Positions 42,358 through 51,605 are shown, numbered from the stretch's first letter. The stretch is DNA of 64,000 nucleotides from an uncultured Eubacteriales bacterium (GCA_934462825.1 CAKSIP010000004.1:1-64000); one strand, 5' to 3'. The notes: generated by a model not told the origin, from the sequence alone. A program made the numbers and translations.

Positions 42358-45204
42358 TCAGTCTTTCAACGAGGATTCGCTCTTGGCACTCTCAACGATA
42401 GCGCGGCATCTTTCACAAAGGAAGCCTCCCTCCGTTTGAACGCCCTGTTCCGAATAGCTCCAGCAACGGTCGCATTTATGTCCGTCCGCCGGCTCTACCA
42501 AAACCGCAATGTCGGAATTTTCCGCGCGAAAAGCATTCTCAGGCGCTGCTGCATCGACCACGGTTGCCTTGGAAACGATGTAGACCGTAGAAAGTCCGTC
42601 TGCTCCCGTCAGGGGAAATTGGGACAAGAGGGCAAAAAGCTCCGGGTTTTGGGTGTAAACCGTAACCTTGGCATCCAGCGACTTGCCGATTCTCTTTTCG
42701 GCTCTAGCCATCTCCAAAGCTTTCATCACATCATCTCTGTGCTCAAACAGCCGATCCCACTTTGTGCGGAGGTCAGCAAAGGTCAGCGCCTCGTCAAAGT
42801 CGGGCATTTCATTGAGGAACACGCTTTCTTTGACGTCGGAGGCCTTATGCGGCATAGTCTGCCATATTTCTTCCGAAGTAAACGCGATGAGCGGCGCCAC
42901 AAGTCTTGTCAACGCGCTGAGCACGATATACATGGCCGTCTGTGCCGAGCGGCGTGCCGATCCGTTTTTCTTTTCCACATACAAGCGGTCTTTGGTAATA
43001 TCAATATAAAGCTTGGAAAGATCCACGGTGCAGAAGTTATTGATACCATGATAAACCACATGAAATTCATATTCGTTATAGGCACGTCTTACCGTAGCAG
43101 CCAAATCGTTAACTTTGGAGATCACCCATTTATCTATATCGCAGCACGCGTTGACGTCCAGCATATCGGTATCGGGGTTGAAATCGCCCAAGTTGGCCAT
43201 CAGAATACGGGCGGTATTCCGAATTTTACGATAGGTTTCGGAAAGCTGACCGAAAATCGTATCCGAAACGCGAACATCCACACGATAATCGCTGGAAGCC
43301 ACCCACAAGCGCACGATGTCCGCGCCGTATTTTTTAATCATTTCTTCGGGGGCAATGGAGTTGCCGAGCGATTTGTGCATGGCTTTTCCTTCGCCGTCCA
43401 CAACCCAACCGTGTGTCAAAACCGCTTTATAAGGAGCGCCCTGTCCCTTTGCGCCGACAGCCGTCAGCATGGAGGATTGGAACCAGCCGCGATATTGGTC
43501 TGCGCCTTCAAGGTACAAATCAGCCGGCCACTTGAGCTGCGGATTTCCTTCCAGAACGGCAAAATGAGAGGAGCCGGAATCAAACCAGCCGTCCAATGTA
43601 TCGGTTTCTTTGGAAAAATGTTTGCCGCCGCAATGAGGGCAGACGAAAGCATCTCCGAGGATCTCCGAAGCGTCGGTATCAAACCAGGCATTGGAGCCTT
43701 TTTCGCCAAACAAGCGCGACACCTTTTCAATCGTTTCGTCCGTACAAACGGGTTTATGGCAATCCTCGCAATAGAACACCGGGATCGGAAGTCCCCAATG
43801 GCGTTGCCGCGAAATGCACCAATCGGCGCGTTCACGAATCATCTGCACCATTCTTTCGGCGCCCCATGCAGGAATCCATTGCACAGCATCGCTGGCCTTG
43901 GCCGCATCTTCCTTGAAGGAATCGACCGAGCAGAACCACTGCGGAGTGGCGCGGAAAATGATCGGATGCTTGCAGCGCCAGCAGTGCGGGTAGCTATGCA
44001 CGACCTCCTCCGAAGCAAACAAGGCGCCCGATTCTTTCATATCGGCAAGAATCGCCTCATTGGATTCCGCATAATACATACCTGCGTATTTACCGGCATC
44101 GGCGGTTTGATAGCCGCGATCATCGACCGGCACAATACTCTCTATTTTATATTTACGGCAAGTTTGGTAGTCATCCGCACCAAAGCCGGGAGCGGTATGC
44201 ACACATCCGGTACCGCTATCCATCGTAACGTAATCGGCGTTTACAATCACGCTTTCTCTGTCCAAGAACGGATGCATAGCCTTCAAATATTCCAGCTCTT
44301 GTCCGAGAAAATGCTTTACGATCTCATAGGAGGTTACGTTGCCGGCCTTCATTGTGCTCTCGCAAAGGGCCTCTGCCACAATGTAAAACTCCCCGTTATC
44401 TGCTTTTACAACCACGTAGTCCTCTGTCGGATTGAGCGCGATGGCCAGGTTTCCGGGCAATGTCCATGTAGTGGTTGTCCAAATGATAAAGTAAGTTTTA
44501 TCAAGGTCGCACACATCGGACAGTTTTCCCATATCCTCCTTGACCTTGAATTTCACATAAATGGAAGTACATTTATCGTCTTTATATTCAATTTCGGCTT
44601 CTGCCAAGGCGGTTTCGTCATGAGGGCACCAATAAACCGGCTTAAGGCCTTTATAAATATAGCCCTTTTTGAACATTTCCCCAAACACTTTGACTTCGCG
44701 GGCTTCAAAAGAGGGATTCATGGTCAAGTAAGGATGCTGCCAATCACCGCTAACGCCCAAACGGATAAACTGTCCGCGCTGAATATCCACGAAATCGGAC
44801 GCAAACTTATGGCAAGCGTTGCGAAATTCGGGAATCGACATTTTTTTGCGATCCAACTTATTCTTTTTGATAATCGCGCTTTCAATCGGCATTCCGTGGT
44901 TATCCCAGCCGGGAATATACGGAGCGCGGAAGCCCATCATGGTTTTCGATTTATTGATAAAATCTTTGAGGATTTTATTCATGGCGGTTCCCATGTGGAT
45001 ATTTCCATTGGAAAAGGGAGGGCCGTCATGCAATATGAAAGTCGGTTTGTTTTCGCCCGCCTTCTGCATTTTGCCATACAAGTCGATACTATCCCAATAC
45101 TTGATAGTTTCCGGCTCTCTTTGCGGCAGGTTGGCACGCATAGAAAAAGCCGTATTCGGCAGGTTTAGGGTTGAGGTGTAGTCCTTTGACATATCCTTAG
45201 CCAT
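42358..45204 (-). CDS. ileS: Isoleucine--tRNA ligase
   Basis: Class Ia synthetase charging tRNA-Ile. From ATG 45204 (948 residues): catalytic domain, editing domain with TTTTWTLPGNLAIAL, SDTIFGQLSETYRKIRN anticodon-binding part and a C-terminal zinc finger (CDRCWSYSEQ..CERC). The two ATP-binding signatures are atypical: HMGT at 70-73 instead of HxGH, and KAMHKS at 607-612 instead of KMSKS. PGWDNHGMPIE and WFDSGSSHFAV are otherwise standard. No T-box leader precedes it because yggT ends only 48 bases upstream. Confidence 0.97.
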   Translation of the reverse strand: MAKDMSKDYTSTLNLPNTAFSMRANLPQREPETIKYWDSIDLYGKMQKAGENKPTFILHDGPPFSNGNIHMGTAMNKILKDFINKSKTMMGFRAPYIPGWDNHGMPIESAIIKKNKLDRKKMSIPEFRNACHKFASDFVDIQRGQFIRLGVSGDWQHPYLTMNPSFEAREVKVFGEMFKKGYIYKGLKPVYWCPHDETALAEAEIEYKDDKCTSIYVKFKVKEDMGKLSDVCDLDKTYFIIWTTTTWTLPGNLAIALNPTEDYVVVKADNGEFYIVAEALCESTMKAGNVTSYEIVKHFLGQELEYLKAMHPFLDRESVIVNADYVTMDSGTGCVHTAPGFGADDYQTCRKYKIESIVPVDDRGYQTADAGKYAGMYYAESNEAILADMKESGALFASEEVVHSYPHCWRCKHPIIFRATPQWFCSVDSFKEDAAKASDAVQWIPAWGAERMVQMIRERADWCISRQRHWGLPIPVFYCEDCHKPVCTDETIEKVSRLFGEKGSNAWFDTDASEILGDAFVCPHCGGKHFSKETDTLDGWFDSGSSHFAVLEGNPQLKWPADLYLEGADQYRGWFQSSMLTAVGAKGQGAPYKAVLTHGWVVDGEGKAMHKSLGNSIAPEEMIKKYGADIVRLWVASSDYRVDVRVSDTIFGQLSETYRKIRNTARILMANLGDFNPDTDMLDVNACCDIDKWVISKVNDLAATVRRAYNEYEFHVVYHGINNFCTVDLSKLYIDITKDRLYVEKKNGSARRSAQTAMYIVLSALTRLVAPLIAFTSEEIWQTMPHKASDVKESVFLNEMPDFDEALTFADLRTKWDRLFEHRDDVMKALEMARAEKRIGKSLDAKVTVYTQNPELFALLSQFPLTGADGLSTVYIVSKATVVDAAAPENAFRAENSDIAVLVEPADGHKCDRCWSYSEQGVQTEGGFLCERCRAIVESAKSESSLKD

Positions 45205-45252
45205 CTTGTTGTTATCTCCTTTAGTCTTAACTAACAATCTTTGCTTGCCCGG

Positions 45253-45528
45253 TCAAAACCACAAGCCGAGCAATGTGCTGAGAATCACCAGCACAATTTG
45301 TGTAAAAAACAGCGCCATATCAATCGGCAGTGAAGAAAGCGTTTCCGACTTGCTGATGAGCCAACGCATCGGCCCGATCAGCGGCTCCGTCACAGCGTAT
45401 AAAAATTGAAGAATCCCGCTTGTCTCATCGAAAAACCACGACAGAATTGCTCGCAAGAGGATCAACCCGATCATCATATCAACGAAAACAAGAAGAATAT
45501 GGCCAAGCACCTGCGACAATGTGTTCAA
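45253..45528 (-). CDS. yggT: YggT family membrane protein
   Basis: A 91-residue protein with two hydrophobic segments and the family pattern RAILSWFF..YAVTEPLIGPMRWLI. YggT proteins are linked to division and envelope clusters; in Gram-positives the gene lies between sepF and divIVA or ileS. It starts at TTG 45528, five bases after GGGAGG. It sits after a hairpin following sepF. Confidence 0.9.
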   Translation of the reverse strand: MNTLSQVLGHILLVFVDMMIGLILLRAILSWFFDETSGILQFLYAVTEPLIGPMRWLISKSETLSSLPIDMALFFTQIVLVILSTLLGLWF

Positions 45529-45565
45529 GTTTTCCTCCCAACCAAAACCGCTTTACAAATCTTTG

Positions 45566-45602
45566 GCACCCTGCTCTCGCCGCAAAGCGATGCGCAGGGT
45601 GC
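45566..45602 (-). promoter_or_regulatory. Intercistronic hairpin between sepF and yggT
   Basis: Perfect arms GCACCCTGC (45566-45574) and GCAGGGTGC (45594-45602), with an inner GC-rich pairing. It lies 34 bases after the sepF stop in a 108-base gap, and has no T-tract. It may separate sepF expression from the downstream genes. Confidence 0.5.
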
Positions 45603-45636
45603 TGACAATGAAACAACTGCCTTTTGCGGTCGTACT

Positions 45637-46074
45637 TTATCTGTCGGTATCGTCCACGTCGTCAATTCCGCTGATATTTACATTTTTAGGAGCAAAAATC
45701 ACGGAAGAACTGTTCGTCCATTTCACTTTTCCGTCGATGACATAGATAACGCCGCCGAGGTAATCCATCAGACGGATAATATTATCGCGGCTGAGTGCCT
45801 CAATATTGACGAATACGGCGTTTCCGTTCATCAGGCAACGGGCAATATCCTCGCGGTCATCGTAGCTTTTGGGGGTGATCAGCTTCATTTCAAAAGCCGA
45901 GCCTTCATTCAGCTCCTCCTGCGGCTCCTCGTCATAAACCTCGTCCACGCCGTTATCGTTCATATCATAATCATCATTTACAGCGTCTTCGTCGTCATAG
46001 TAGCCGTCACCGTAATCTGCATAGTTATCCTCATACTCATTTCTGTCTTTCTTGAGGAATTTAGGAAATTTCAT
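45637..46074 (-). CDS. sepF: Cell division protein SepF
   Basis: SepF anchors FtsZ to the membrane through an N-terminal amphipathic helix and polymerises into rings. The 145-residue protein starts MKFPKFLKK (helix), has a highly acidic Asp/Tyr/Glu linker (about 12-60), then the conserved beta core with REDIARCLMNGNAVFVNIEAL and DYLGGVIYVIDG. Length and domain order are normal. It lies between yggS and yggT, as in other Firmicutes. Confidence 0.96.
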   Translation of the reverse strand: MKFPKFLKKDRNEYEDNYADYGDGYYDDEDAVNDDYDMNDNGVDEVYDEEPQEELNEGSAFEMKLITPKSYDDREDIARCLMNGNAVFVNIEALSRDNIIRLMDYLGGVIYVIDGKVKWTNSSSVIFAPKNVNISGIDDVDDTDR

Positions 46075-46129
46075 GTTTGCCCCTCCGTTATTTTATGGTG
46101 TTTTATATTTTTTGTTTTTTTATTCCGGC

Positions 46130-46840
46130 TTATTTTGCGTCGCCTTTGTCAAAAAAGCTACGCCCCACGCGCACAACGGTGCTTCCCTCCGCAATGGCTG
46201 CCTCAAAGCTCCCGCTCATCCCCATAGAAAGAACAGGCCTCTCTATATTATGTAACTTTTTCTGCCAAATGTCAAGAACTAATTGTGCAGTTTCGGAAAA
46301 ATATTTTCGATATTCGTCGAAATCCGTGCAAATGGGAGCCATTGTCATGAATCCGCGAAGTTTCAGATGCTTATATGCCGTCAAAGATTGACAAAAAGCT
46401 TCGGCTTGTTCGGGCATCACGCCGCTCTTATTCGCCTCACGTCCACAGTTGATCTCGCACAGCACGTCCATCGTCCGTCCGATTTTGGCGCATTGGCGAT
46501 CAATTTCCGCCGCCAGCTTTTCGCTGTCAAGGGAGTGGATCATATCCACTTTATCCGCGATATATTTCACTTTATTGACCTGCAGGGTTCCGATAAAATG
46601 AATGCTGAGGTTTTCACGATCCAGCCGATCATATCTTTCCAGCAGCTGTTGCACACGATTTTCCCCGATAACATTGATGCCGCACTCTTTGTGAAGATAG
46701 TTAATTTCATCCACATCCGCGTATTTTACTGCGGCAAGCAGGGTAATTTCGGCCGGATCGCGCCCGGACGCCAGCGCGGCCTCGCGGATTTTTGCCCGGA
46801 TTGCCCGTGCGTTTTTTGCGATATATTCAAAATTTTCCAT
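46130..46840 (-). CDS. yggS: Pyridoxal phosphate homeostasis protein YggS
   Basis: PLP-binding alanine-racemase-fold protein (PLPBP/COG0325) that balances vitamin B6 and amino-acid pools. The PLP lysine is in ITLLAAVKYADV, and later come GENRVQQLLE, HFIGTLQVNKVKYI and LSMGMSGSFEAAIAEGSTVVRVG. Canonical motifs are slightly varied (HFIGTLQ for HFIGxLQ). It is 236 residues, a normal size, directly upstream of sepF. Confidence 0.95.
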   Translation of the reverse strand: MENFEYIAKNARAIRAKIREAALASGRDPAEITLLAAVKYADVDEINYLHKECGINVIGENRVQQLLERYDRLDRENLSIHFIGTLQVNKVKYIADKVDMIHSLDSEKLAAEIDRQCAKIGRTMDVLCEINCGREANKSGVMPEQAEAFCQSLTAYKHLKLRGFMTMAPICTDFDEYRKYFSETAQLVLDIWQKKLHNIERPVLSMGMSGSFEAAIAEGSTVVRVGRSFFDKGDAK

Positions 46841-46895
46841 TTTTCATGTTCCCTGTTCTCTGTTTTCTGTTCCCTATTTTCTATCCTCTGTTTTG

Positions 46896-48179
46896 TCAGG
46901 CAAGCACTTTACCCTCATACATATTTCTGCAATCGGTAATAATGCTATCATTGACCTCAAGGTAAACGTAAAAATCATCGCTGTTTACGTTTTGGGCAGA
47001 AACGACATAATAACCGTCTCCCTCATACAGAATCACCGTTTTGCGGAAGCTGGCTTTTCCGTCCTTCAAGATAAACACGCCGGTATTGCCGTTTTGCTCG
47101 CACACAGCCGAGATCGGAATACGAAAGCCTGTCACATCGCGGCTGACGATATTGATTTGCTGCAAGCGCAAGCCCTCAAAATTGTCGCTGACAATGCCAC
47201 ACTGAAACACCATCAAAACCTTGGCCTCCGTGTCGTCATAAATCAGCCGATCCAGCGTCATAAGAAAGGTTCGATTTTCGCTATCCGGGAAAGAAACCGT
47301 ATAGTCGCTTCCGAGGCGAAAGCTATCCGAAAGGCCCTTCACCGTAGGAATAACAATATACCAACGATAATCCAGCAAAATTTTACCGACCGCTTCTGTC
47401 GTTTCCGGCGCTTGTCCGGTCATATTCCAAAAGCTCTCGTATGTCATATCCTTGATGTTTTCCGAGCTATATATTTTCTCGTATCCGTCGGTATTTCGGA
47501 AAAAATACCCGCCGGCCGACGCCGTAAGGGTTTGATAGTTTCCGGTGTACCGGTTTTCGAGTTCTGCGCGTTGCTTGCGATACGATTGGAGAAGCGCCTT
47601 AAGCTTGTCCTGATCGCCGGCGTAAACTTTCATCTTGTTCAAGAGTGTTAATAACTCATCGGCGCCCGAGGCTACTTTTTCTGCGTCCCCGTTGCTTGTC
47701 GCGCGCATCATGTCATAATACAGCTGTGAAATCCCGTTTTGCACGTTTTTGGAATCGCCCAGCGTAAAAGTTCCCTTTCCGATACTTTCCTCCAACAGCG
47801 CAATGTGGTGGTCTAACTCATCCATTTTTTTCTGCAACCCCTCATCGCTTTTCACGGAATACACCTTGGCCAAAGTATCGCCGGGATTGATTCTTTCCGC
47901 GTTATCCGCTATGTAAAGGACATCGCCGTGGTAGTCGGAGGGCACCGTCATTTCGTTGCGAAGCATGTACCCCTCAAACGTCATGGATTCTTTTTCGTTC
48001 ACAATCGTGGCCGGTTCAATATCAATCAATGTGGTAAATCCATCCGTTGAGTGAAAAACCGTCCAAATGACAAGAGTGAGAAGCAACACGGTTGACAAAA
48101 TGCCGGGCAACCATTTGCGCAACATTTTTTTTTGCTTTTCGTTTAAGCGAAAAAATTCCAATTGTTTCGGCCAGCGCAA
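46896..48179 (-). CDS. HlyD-like membrane protein of the sepF cluster
   Basis: A 427-residue protein with one N-terminal membrane helix (about 20-43), then an extracytoplasmic region with a split lipoyl/barrel-sandwich look (EGYMLRNEMTVPSDYHGDVLYI, NPGDTLAKVYSV) around a long helical segment, ending in a beta-rich part. It resembles HlyD-type membrane-fusion proteins, though no exporter genes are adjacent. In Clostridia proteins of this sort often precede yggS-sepF, so a role in envelope or division is possible. It starts at TTG 48179 after AAGGAGAGA. Confidence 0.75.
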   Translation of the reverse strand: MRWPKQLEFFRLNEKQKKMLRKWLPGILSTVLLLTLVIWTVFHSTDGFTTLIDIEPATIVNEKESMTFEGYMLRNEMTVPSDYHGDVLYIADNAERINPGDTLAKVYSVKSDEGLQKKMDELDHHIALLEESIGKGTFTLGDSKNVQNGISQLYYDMMRATSNGDAEKVASGADELLTLLNKMKVYAGDQDKLKALLQSYRKQRAELENRYTGNYQTLTASAGGYFFRNTDGYEKIYSSENIKDMTYESFWNMTGQAPETTEAVGKILLDYRWYIVIPTVKGLSDSFRLGSDYTVSFPDSENRTFLMTLDRLIYDDTEAKVLMVFQCGIVSDNFEGLRLQQINIVSRDVTGFRIPISAVCEQNGNTGVFILKDGKASFRKTVILYEGDGYYVVSAQNVNSDDFYVYLEVNDSIITDCRNMYEGKVLA

Positions 48180-48206
48180 AATCTCATCTCTCCTTAAATC
48201 TTATAT

Positions 48207-49223
48207 TTAATTTATTATATCATAGTTTACAAAAGATTGAAAGAGATTTACCGCAATATTTATAATTTTTTCAAAATTCGGGTTCCCGTCAATGTCAATC
48301 CACTGCACCTCTCCGTGCGAAGAAAACCAGGTCATTTGTCGCTTGGCATAGTGCTTGGAGGCCTGTTTAATCGCCTGAACCGCTTCATCACGAGTACAAG
48401 TCCCTTGCAAGAACTCCAATATCTCTTTATAACCAATAGCCTGCGCCGCTGTATGATTGGAGACAAAAACGCCCGATTTCCAAAGAGATCTCACCTCATT
48501 TTCCAGGCCTTGCTCCATCATGCGATCCACACGACAGTCAATGCGATCATAAAGCGCCTGGCGATCCAAATAGCGCAGGCCGATCACAAGCGAATGATAG
48601 CGTTTTTCCTGCAATTGGGACTGTCGATCCAACTCGCTTTTGGTGATACCACGGCATCGGTAAATTTCCAATGCACGAATGACACGTCGCAGATTGTTTT
48701 CGTGTATTTTCGCGGCGCTTTCCGGATCCACCCGGCAAAGCAACTGATATACCGCCCCATTTCCCTGCGATTGTGCCAAAGCCTCCAGCTCGGCCCGATA
48801 TTCGGGGCAGGCCTCCGGCTGCTCAAAATTCCTGGCACACAGCAGGCTATCCAGATACAAGCCGGTGCCGCCGCAAAAGATCGGAATTTTCCCGCGGCTG
48901 GCAACATCCTCCACGCACCGCGCCGCATCCCGAACATAATCCGCGCAAGAATACACTTCATGCGGATCGGCAATATCCAAAAGATGATGCGGAATCGTTT
49001 CCTTTTCGTCCTCCGTGATCTTTCCCGTGCCCACATCCATCCCGCGATAAATCTGCATGGAATCGCAAGACAAGATTTCCCCGTCGATATGTTTGGCCAG
49101 AGCCACCGCCAAGGCGCTTTTTCCGCTCCCCGTCGGCCCTACCACGGCCACAACGTGCGGTTTAGACCGGCTTTCGGAATCTTTTTCTATATTTCTATCC
49201 CTATCTTTATCCATTCTTTCCAA
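48207..49223 (-). CDS. miaA: tRNA dimethylallyltransferase MiaA
   Basis: Adds a dimethylallyl group to A37 of tRNAs reading U-initial codons. The P-loop GPTGSGKS is at 29-36, followed by LSCDSMQIYRGMDVGTGK, the DIADP segment, FCGGTGLYLDSLL and a C-terminal FSSHGEVQWID. The first 20 residues (MDKDRDRNIEKDSESRSK) are an extra charged stretch derived from the repeat DNA just upstream. The start at 49223 may be alternate. It follows queA after a 67-base gap of AAAGCAT/AAAGCAG repeats. Confidence 0.95.
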   Translation of the reverse strand: MERMDKDRDRNIEKDSESRSKPHVVAVVGPTGSGKSALAVALAKHIDGEILSCDSMQIYRGMDVGTGKITEDEKETIPHHLLDIADPHEVYSCADYVRDAARCVEDVASRGKIPIFCGGTGLYLDSLLCARNFEQPEACPEYRAELEALAQSQGNGAVYQLLCRVDPESAAKIHENNLRRVIRALEIYRCRGITKSELDRQSQLQEKRYHSLVIGLRYLDRQALYDRIDCRVDRMMEQGLENEVRSLWKSGVFVSNHTAAQAIGYKEILEFLQGTCTRDEAVQAIKQASKHYAKRQMTWFSSHGEVQWIDIDGNPNFEKIINIAVNLFQSFVNYDIIN

Positions 49224-49235
49224 TCCGTTTTCTTT

Positions 49236-49281
49236 TTTGCTTTCTGCTTTATGCTTTCTGCTTTATGCTTTATGCTTTTTG
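49236..49281 (-). repeat. Heptanucleotide-like tandem repeat between queA and miaA
   Basis: Sense-strand units AAAGCAT and AAAGCAG alternate about six times (plus strand: TTTCTGC, TTTATGC). It fills the queA-miaA gap and runs into the charged N-terminus of miaA. The repeat is unstable-looking and lies at the expected ribosome-binding region. Confidence 0.75.
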
Positions 49282-49290
49282 CCACGCCGC

Positions 49291-50403
49291 TTATTGGATA
49301 AGCATGGCATCGCCAAAGGAAAAGAAGCGATACTGCTCGGCTACTGCCGTGCGATACGCTTGCAGCATGGCCTCTCTGTTGTAAAACGCGGAGACCAGCA
49401 TCAAAAGCGTGCTTTCCGGCAAATGAAAATTCGTAATCAAGGCATCGACGGCTTTGAAGCGATAGCCCGGATAAATAAAAATCCCCGTATCGCCCGACAT
49501 CGCCCGAATCTGTCCTGTCTCATCCGCCACACTTTCCAGGGTGCGCGTGGAGGTGGTTCCCACGCAAACGATTCGCCCCCCGTTTTTCTTTCTTTCGTTG
49601 ATCGTTTGGGCGCTTTCTTCCGAAACGGAAAAATACTCGGTATGCATCAAATGATCCTGAATATGATCTTCCTTCACCGGGCGGAACGTCCCCAGCCCCA
49701 CATGCAGCATAACGGGAACAATGGCAACGCCCTTCGCGCGAATTTTTTCCATCAGCTCCGGCGTAAAATGAAGGCCGGCGGTGGGGGCCGCCGCGGAGCC
49801 TTCATCCTTCGCATAAACCGTCTGATAGCGATTATTGTCCTGCAAGCGCTCGGTAATATACGGCGGCAACGGCATCAGGCCGATCTGATGCAAAATTTCA
49901 TACACATTGGCATACTTTGTTTTATCATAGGTAAAGTGGATTTTACGGTTGCCTTCGTCTACAATATCCGTAATCTCTCCGCTAAGGATTCCGTGACCGA
50001 AAGAAAGCTTTTGCCCGATTTTTGCTCGTTTTCCCGGCTTGACCAATGTTTCCCAGCAATCCATCTCCCTCATACGAAGCAGCAACAATTCAATCGTTGC
50101 CTCGGGACGTCCCTCCACGTGGCCGTACAAGCGTGCCGGAATCACCTTGGAATCGTTGATAACCAACACATCCTCCGGGTTCAGATAATCCACTATATCC
50201 GAAAAGTGACGATGCCGGATGTCACCGGTCGCACGGTCGATCACCATCAAACGGGAAGTATCCCTCGGCTCGATCGGATGCTGTGCAATCAGTTCCTGCG
50301 GCAAATCATAGTAGAAATCCGCTGTTTTCAGATCGGTTGCCGGCATTTCATTGACGATATAATTGGGGCATATTCCCTTTTTTTCTTGCTTTTCAAGTTC
50401 CAT
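49291..50403 (-). CDS. queA: S-adenosylmethionine:tRNA ribosyltransferase-isomerase QueA
   Basis: Makes epoxyqueuosine in tRNA by transferring the ribosyl group of SAM. Family motifs: DFYYDLPQELIAQHPIEPRD with TSRLMV, NDSKVIPARL, GSAAAPTAGLHFT, HVGLGTFRPV and the ITNFHLPESTLLML C-terminus. Start ATG 50403 follows GGAG. About 19 residues precede the usual MPATDLK-like start (50346), which could be the true one. It is the first gene of the ten-gene leftward array. Confidence 0.96.
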   Translation of the reverse strand: MELEKQEKKGICPNYIVNEMPATDLKTADFYYDLPQELIAQHPIEPRDTSRLMVIDRATGDIRHRHFSDIVDYLNPEDVLVINDSKVIPARLYGHVEGRPEATIELLLLRMREMDCWETLVKPGKRAKIGQKLSFGHGILSGEITDIVDEGNRKIHFTYDKTKYANVYEILHQIGLMPLPPYITERLQDNNRYQTVYAKDEGSAAAPTAGLHFTPELMEKIRAKGVAIVPVMLHVGLGTFRPVKEDHIQDHLMHTEYFSVSEESAQTINERKKNGGRIVCVGTTSTRTLESVADETGQIRAMSGDTGIFIYPGYRFKAVDALITNFHLPESTLLMLVSAFYNREAMLQAYRTAVAEQYRFFSFGDAMLIQ

Positions 50404-50560
50404 TTTTCCATCTCCATCTGCCGCTCCGGCAACGCCTCACAGGGCTTTCCCAAGCGGGATTGTCGGCTTTTTATACTTTCCCGAAAAAAATGCACCGACA
50501 GGCTTCGCACTTTTCCGACGAACGCATACACTGTTAATGCCGAGACAAATTTTATATTTT

Positions 50561-50589
50561 ATTATATATCAAAAAGCCAGAAATTGCAA
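50561..50589 (-). promoter_or_regulatory. Promoter of queA-to-HAD array
   Basis: Minus-strand TTGCAA (50584-50589), 17-base spacer, TATAAT (50561-50566), about 150 bases upstream of queA. It lies in the divergent queA-dapA intergenic stretch. I could not define a convincing plus-strand promoter for dapA. Confidence 0.75.
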
Positions 50590-50635
50590 GCATTTCCCGG
50601 CTTGATCCCATATTTTTTTGAAAAGAGGTGGTTCT

Positions 50636-51544
50636 GTGAGCGTACATGCAAGTCCGATTTTTACCGGCACGGCCACGGCTCTTGTCACGCCCTTTCAAGA
50701 CGGAAAAATTGATTTCCCGACCTTGGGAAAGCTAATGGATCGTCAGATAGAAGCCGGTATTTCCGCTTTAGTGCTATGCGGCACCACCGGAGAGGCCGCC
50801 ACAATGAGCATAGCCGAGCATGTTTCCTGCGTGTCTTTTGCCGCAGAACATGCGAGGGGGCGCGCAACCATCATTGCCGGATGCGGATGTAATTGCACGG
50901 CCAAAGCGCTGACGCTCACCAAGGAATGCTGTCGTGCGGGAGCGGATGCGCTTTTATCGGTGACGCCTTATTACAACAAAGCCTCGCCGGAGGGGCTTAT
51001 CCGACATTTTTCTCTCATTGCCGATACAGCGGAAAAGCCCGTTTTGCTTTATAATGTTCCTTCCCGAACCGGTTGCCATATTCCCATTGCCGTTTATGAG
51101 GTTCTGGCACGCCACGGAAACATTGTCGGAACCAAGGAGGCCTCCGGCAATCTCAGCGCCATTGCCGAAGTGGCCGCACGATGCGGGCCGGACTTTGCCA
51201 TTTATTCCGGGAATGACGATCAATATCTCCCCATTCTGTCGATTGGCGGCGTCGGATGTGTCTCGGTGGTTGCCAATATTATGCCGAAAGAAACGGAGCA
51301 AATCGGGCTTCTTTACAAATCCGGCCTTTTTGCGCAAGCTCAAACTGCACAGCTTTCTTTACTTCCGCTGATCGCTGCGCTGTTTTGTGAAGTCAACCCG
51401 ATTCCCGTCAAATATGCGCTCTCTCGGATGGGGCTGTGCCGGGAGGAGATGCGGCTGCCCCTGTGCCCTCCGGCACCCGAATCGCAACGGCGCATTGAAG
51501 CCGTTTTGCGACAATATGCGCTGTTGCCGAAGGGCGGCGATTAG
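50636..51544 (+). CDS. dapA: 4-hydroxy-tetrahydrodipicolinate synthase DapA
   Basis: First enzyme of the lysine/diaminopimelate branch, condensing pyruvate with aspartate semialdehyde. Numbered from GTG 50636 (302 residues): GTTGEAAT with the Thr pair (50-51), Tyr139 in YNVPSRTG, Arg144, and the Schiff-base Lys167 in GTKEASGN. The TTG at 50618 lacks a ribosome site, while the GTG follows AGAGGTGG. Its product supplies meso-DAP to murE and dipicolinate for spores. It is single on the plus strand with its own hairpin terminator. Confidence 0.96.
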   Translation: MSVHASPIFTGTATALVTPFQDGKIDFPTLGKLMDRQIEAGISALVLCGTTGEAATMSIAEHVSCVSFAAEHARGRATIIAGCGCNCTAKALTLTKECCRAGADALLSVTPYYNKASPEGLIRHFSLIADTAEKPVLLYNVPSRTGCHIPIAVYEVLARHGNIVGTKEASGNLSAIAEVAARCGPDFAIYSGNDDQYLPILSIGGVGCVSVVANIMPKETEQIGLLYKSGLFAQAQTAQLSLLPLIAALFCEVNPIPVKYALSRMGLCREEMRLPLCPPAPESQRRIEAVLRQYALLPKGGD

Positions 51545-51605
51545 GCTATGCTTTTGCATCAAAAACCAGATTGTGTCCCATTTCCGACAAACTTCGGCTG
51601 TTTTT

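Noticed and set aside
41425..45168. A 1247-codon open frame on the plus strand antisense to lspA and ileS
   Set aside because: It is the complement of strongly conserved IleRS and LspA frames; its translation is rich in His, Arg and Gln with no family signature. It is a codon-bias shadow.
45205..45252. T-box riboswitch expected before ileS
   Set aside because: Only 48 bases separate yggT from ileS, too short for a T-box, and no T-box consensus (TGGNACCGCG) is seen in the upstream genes' gaps.
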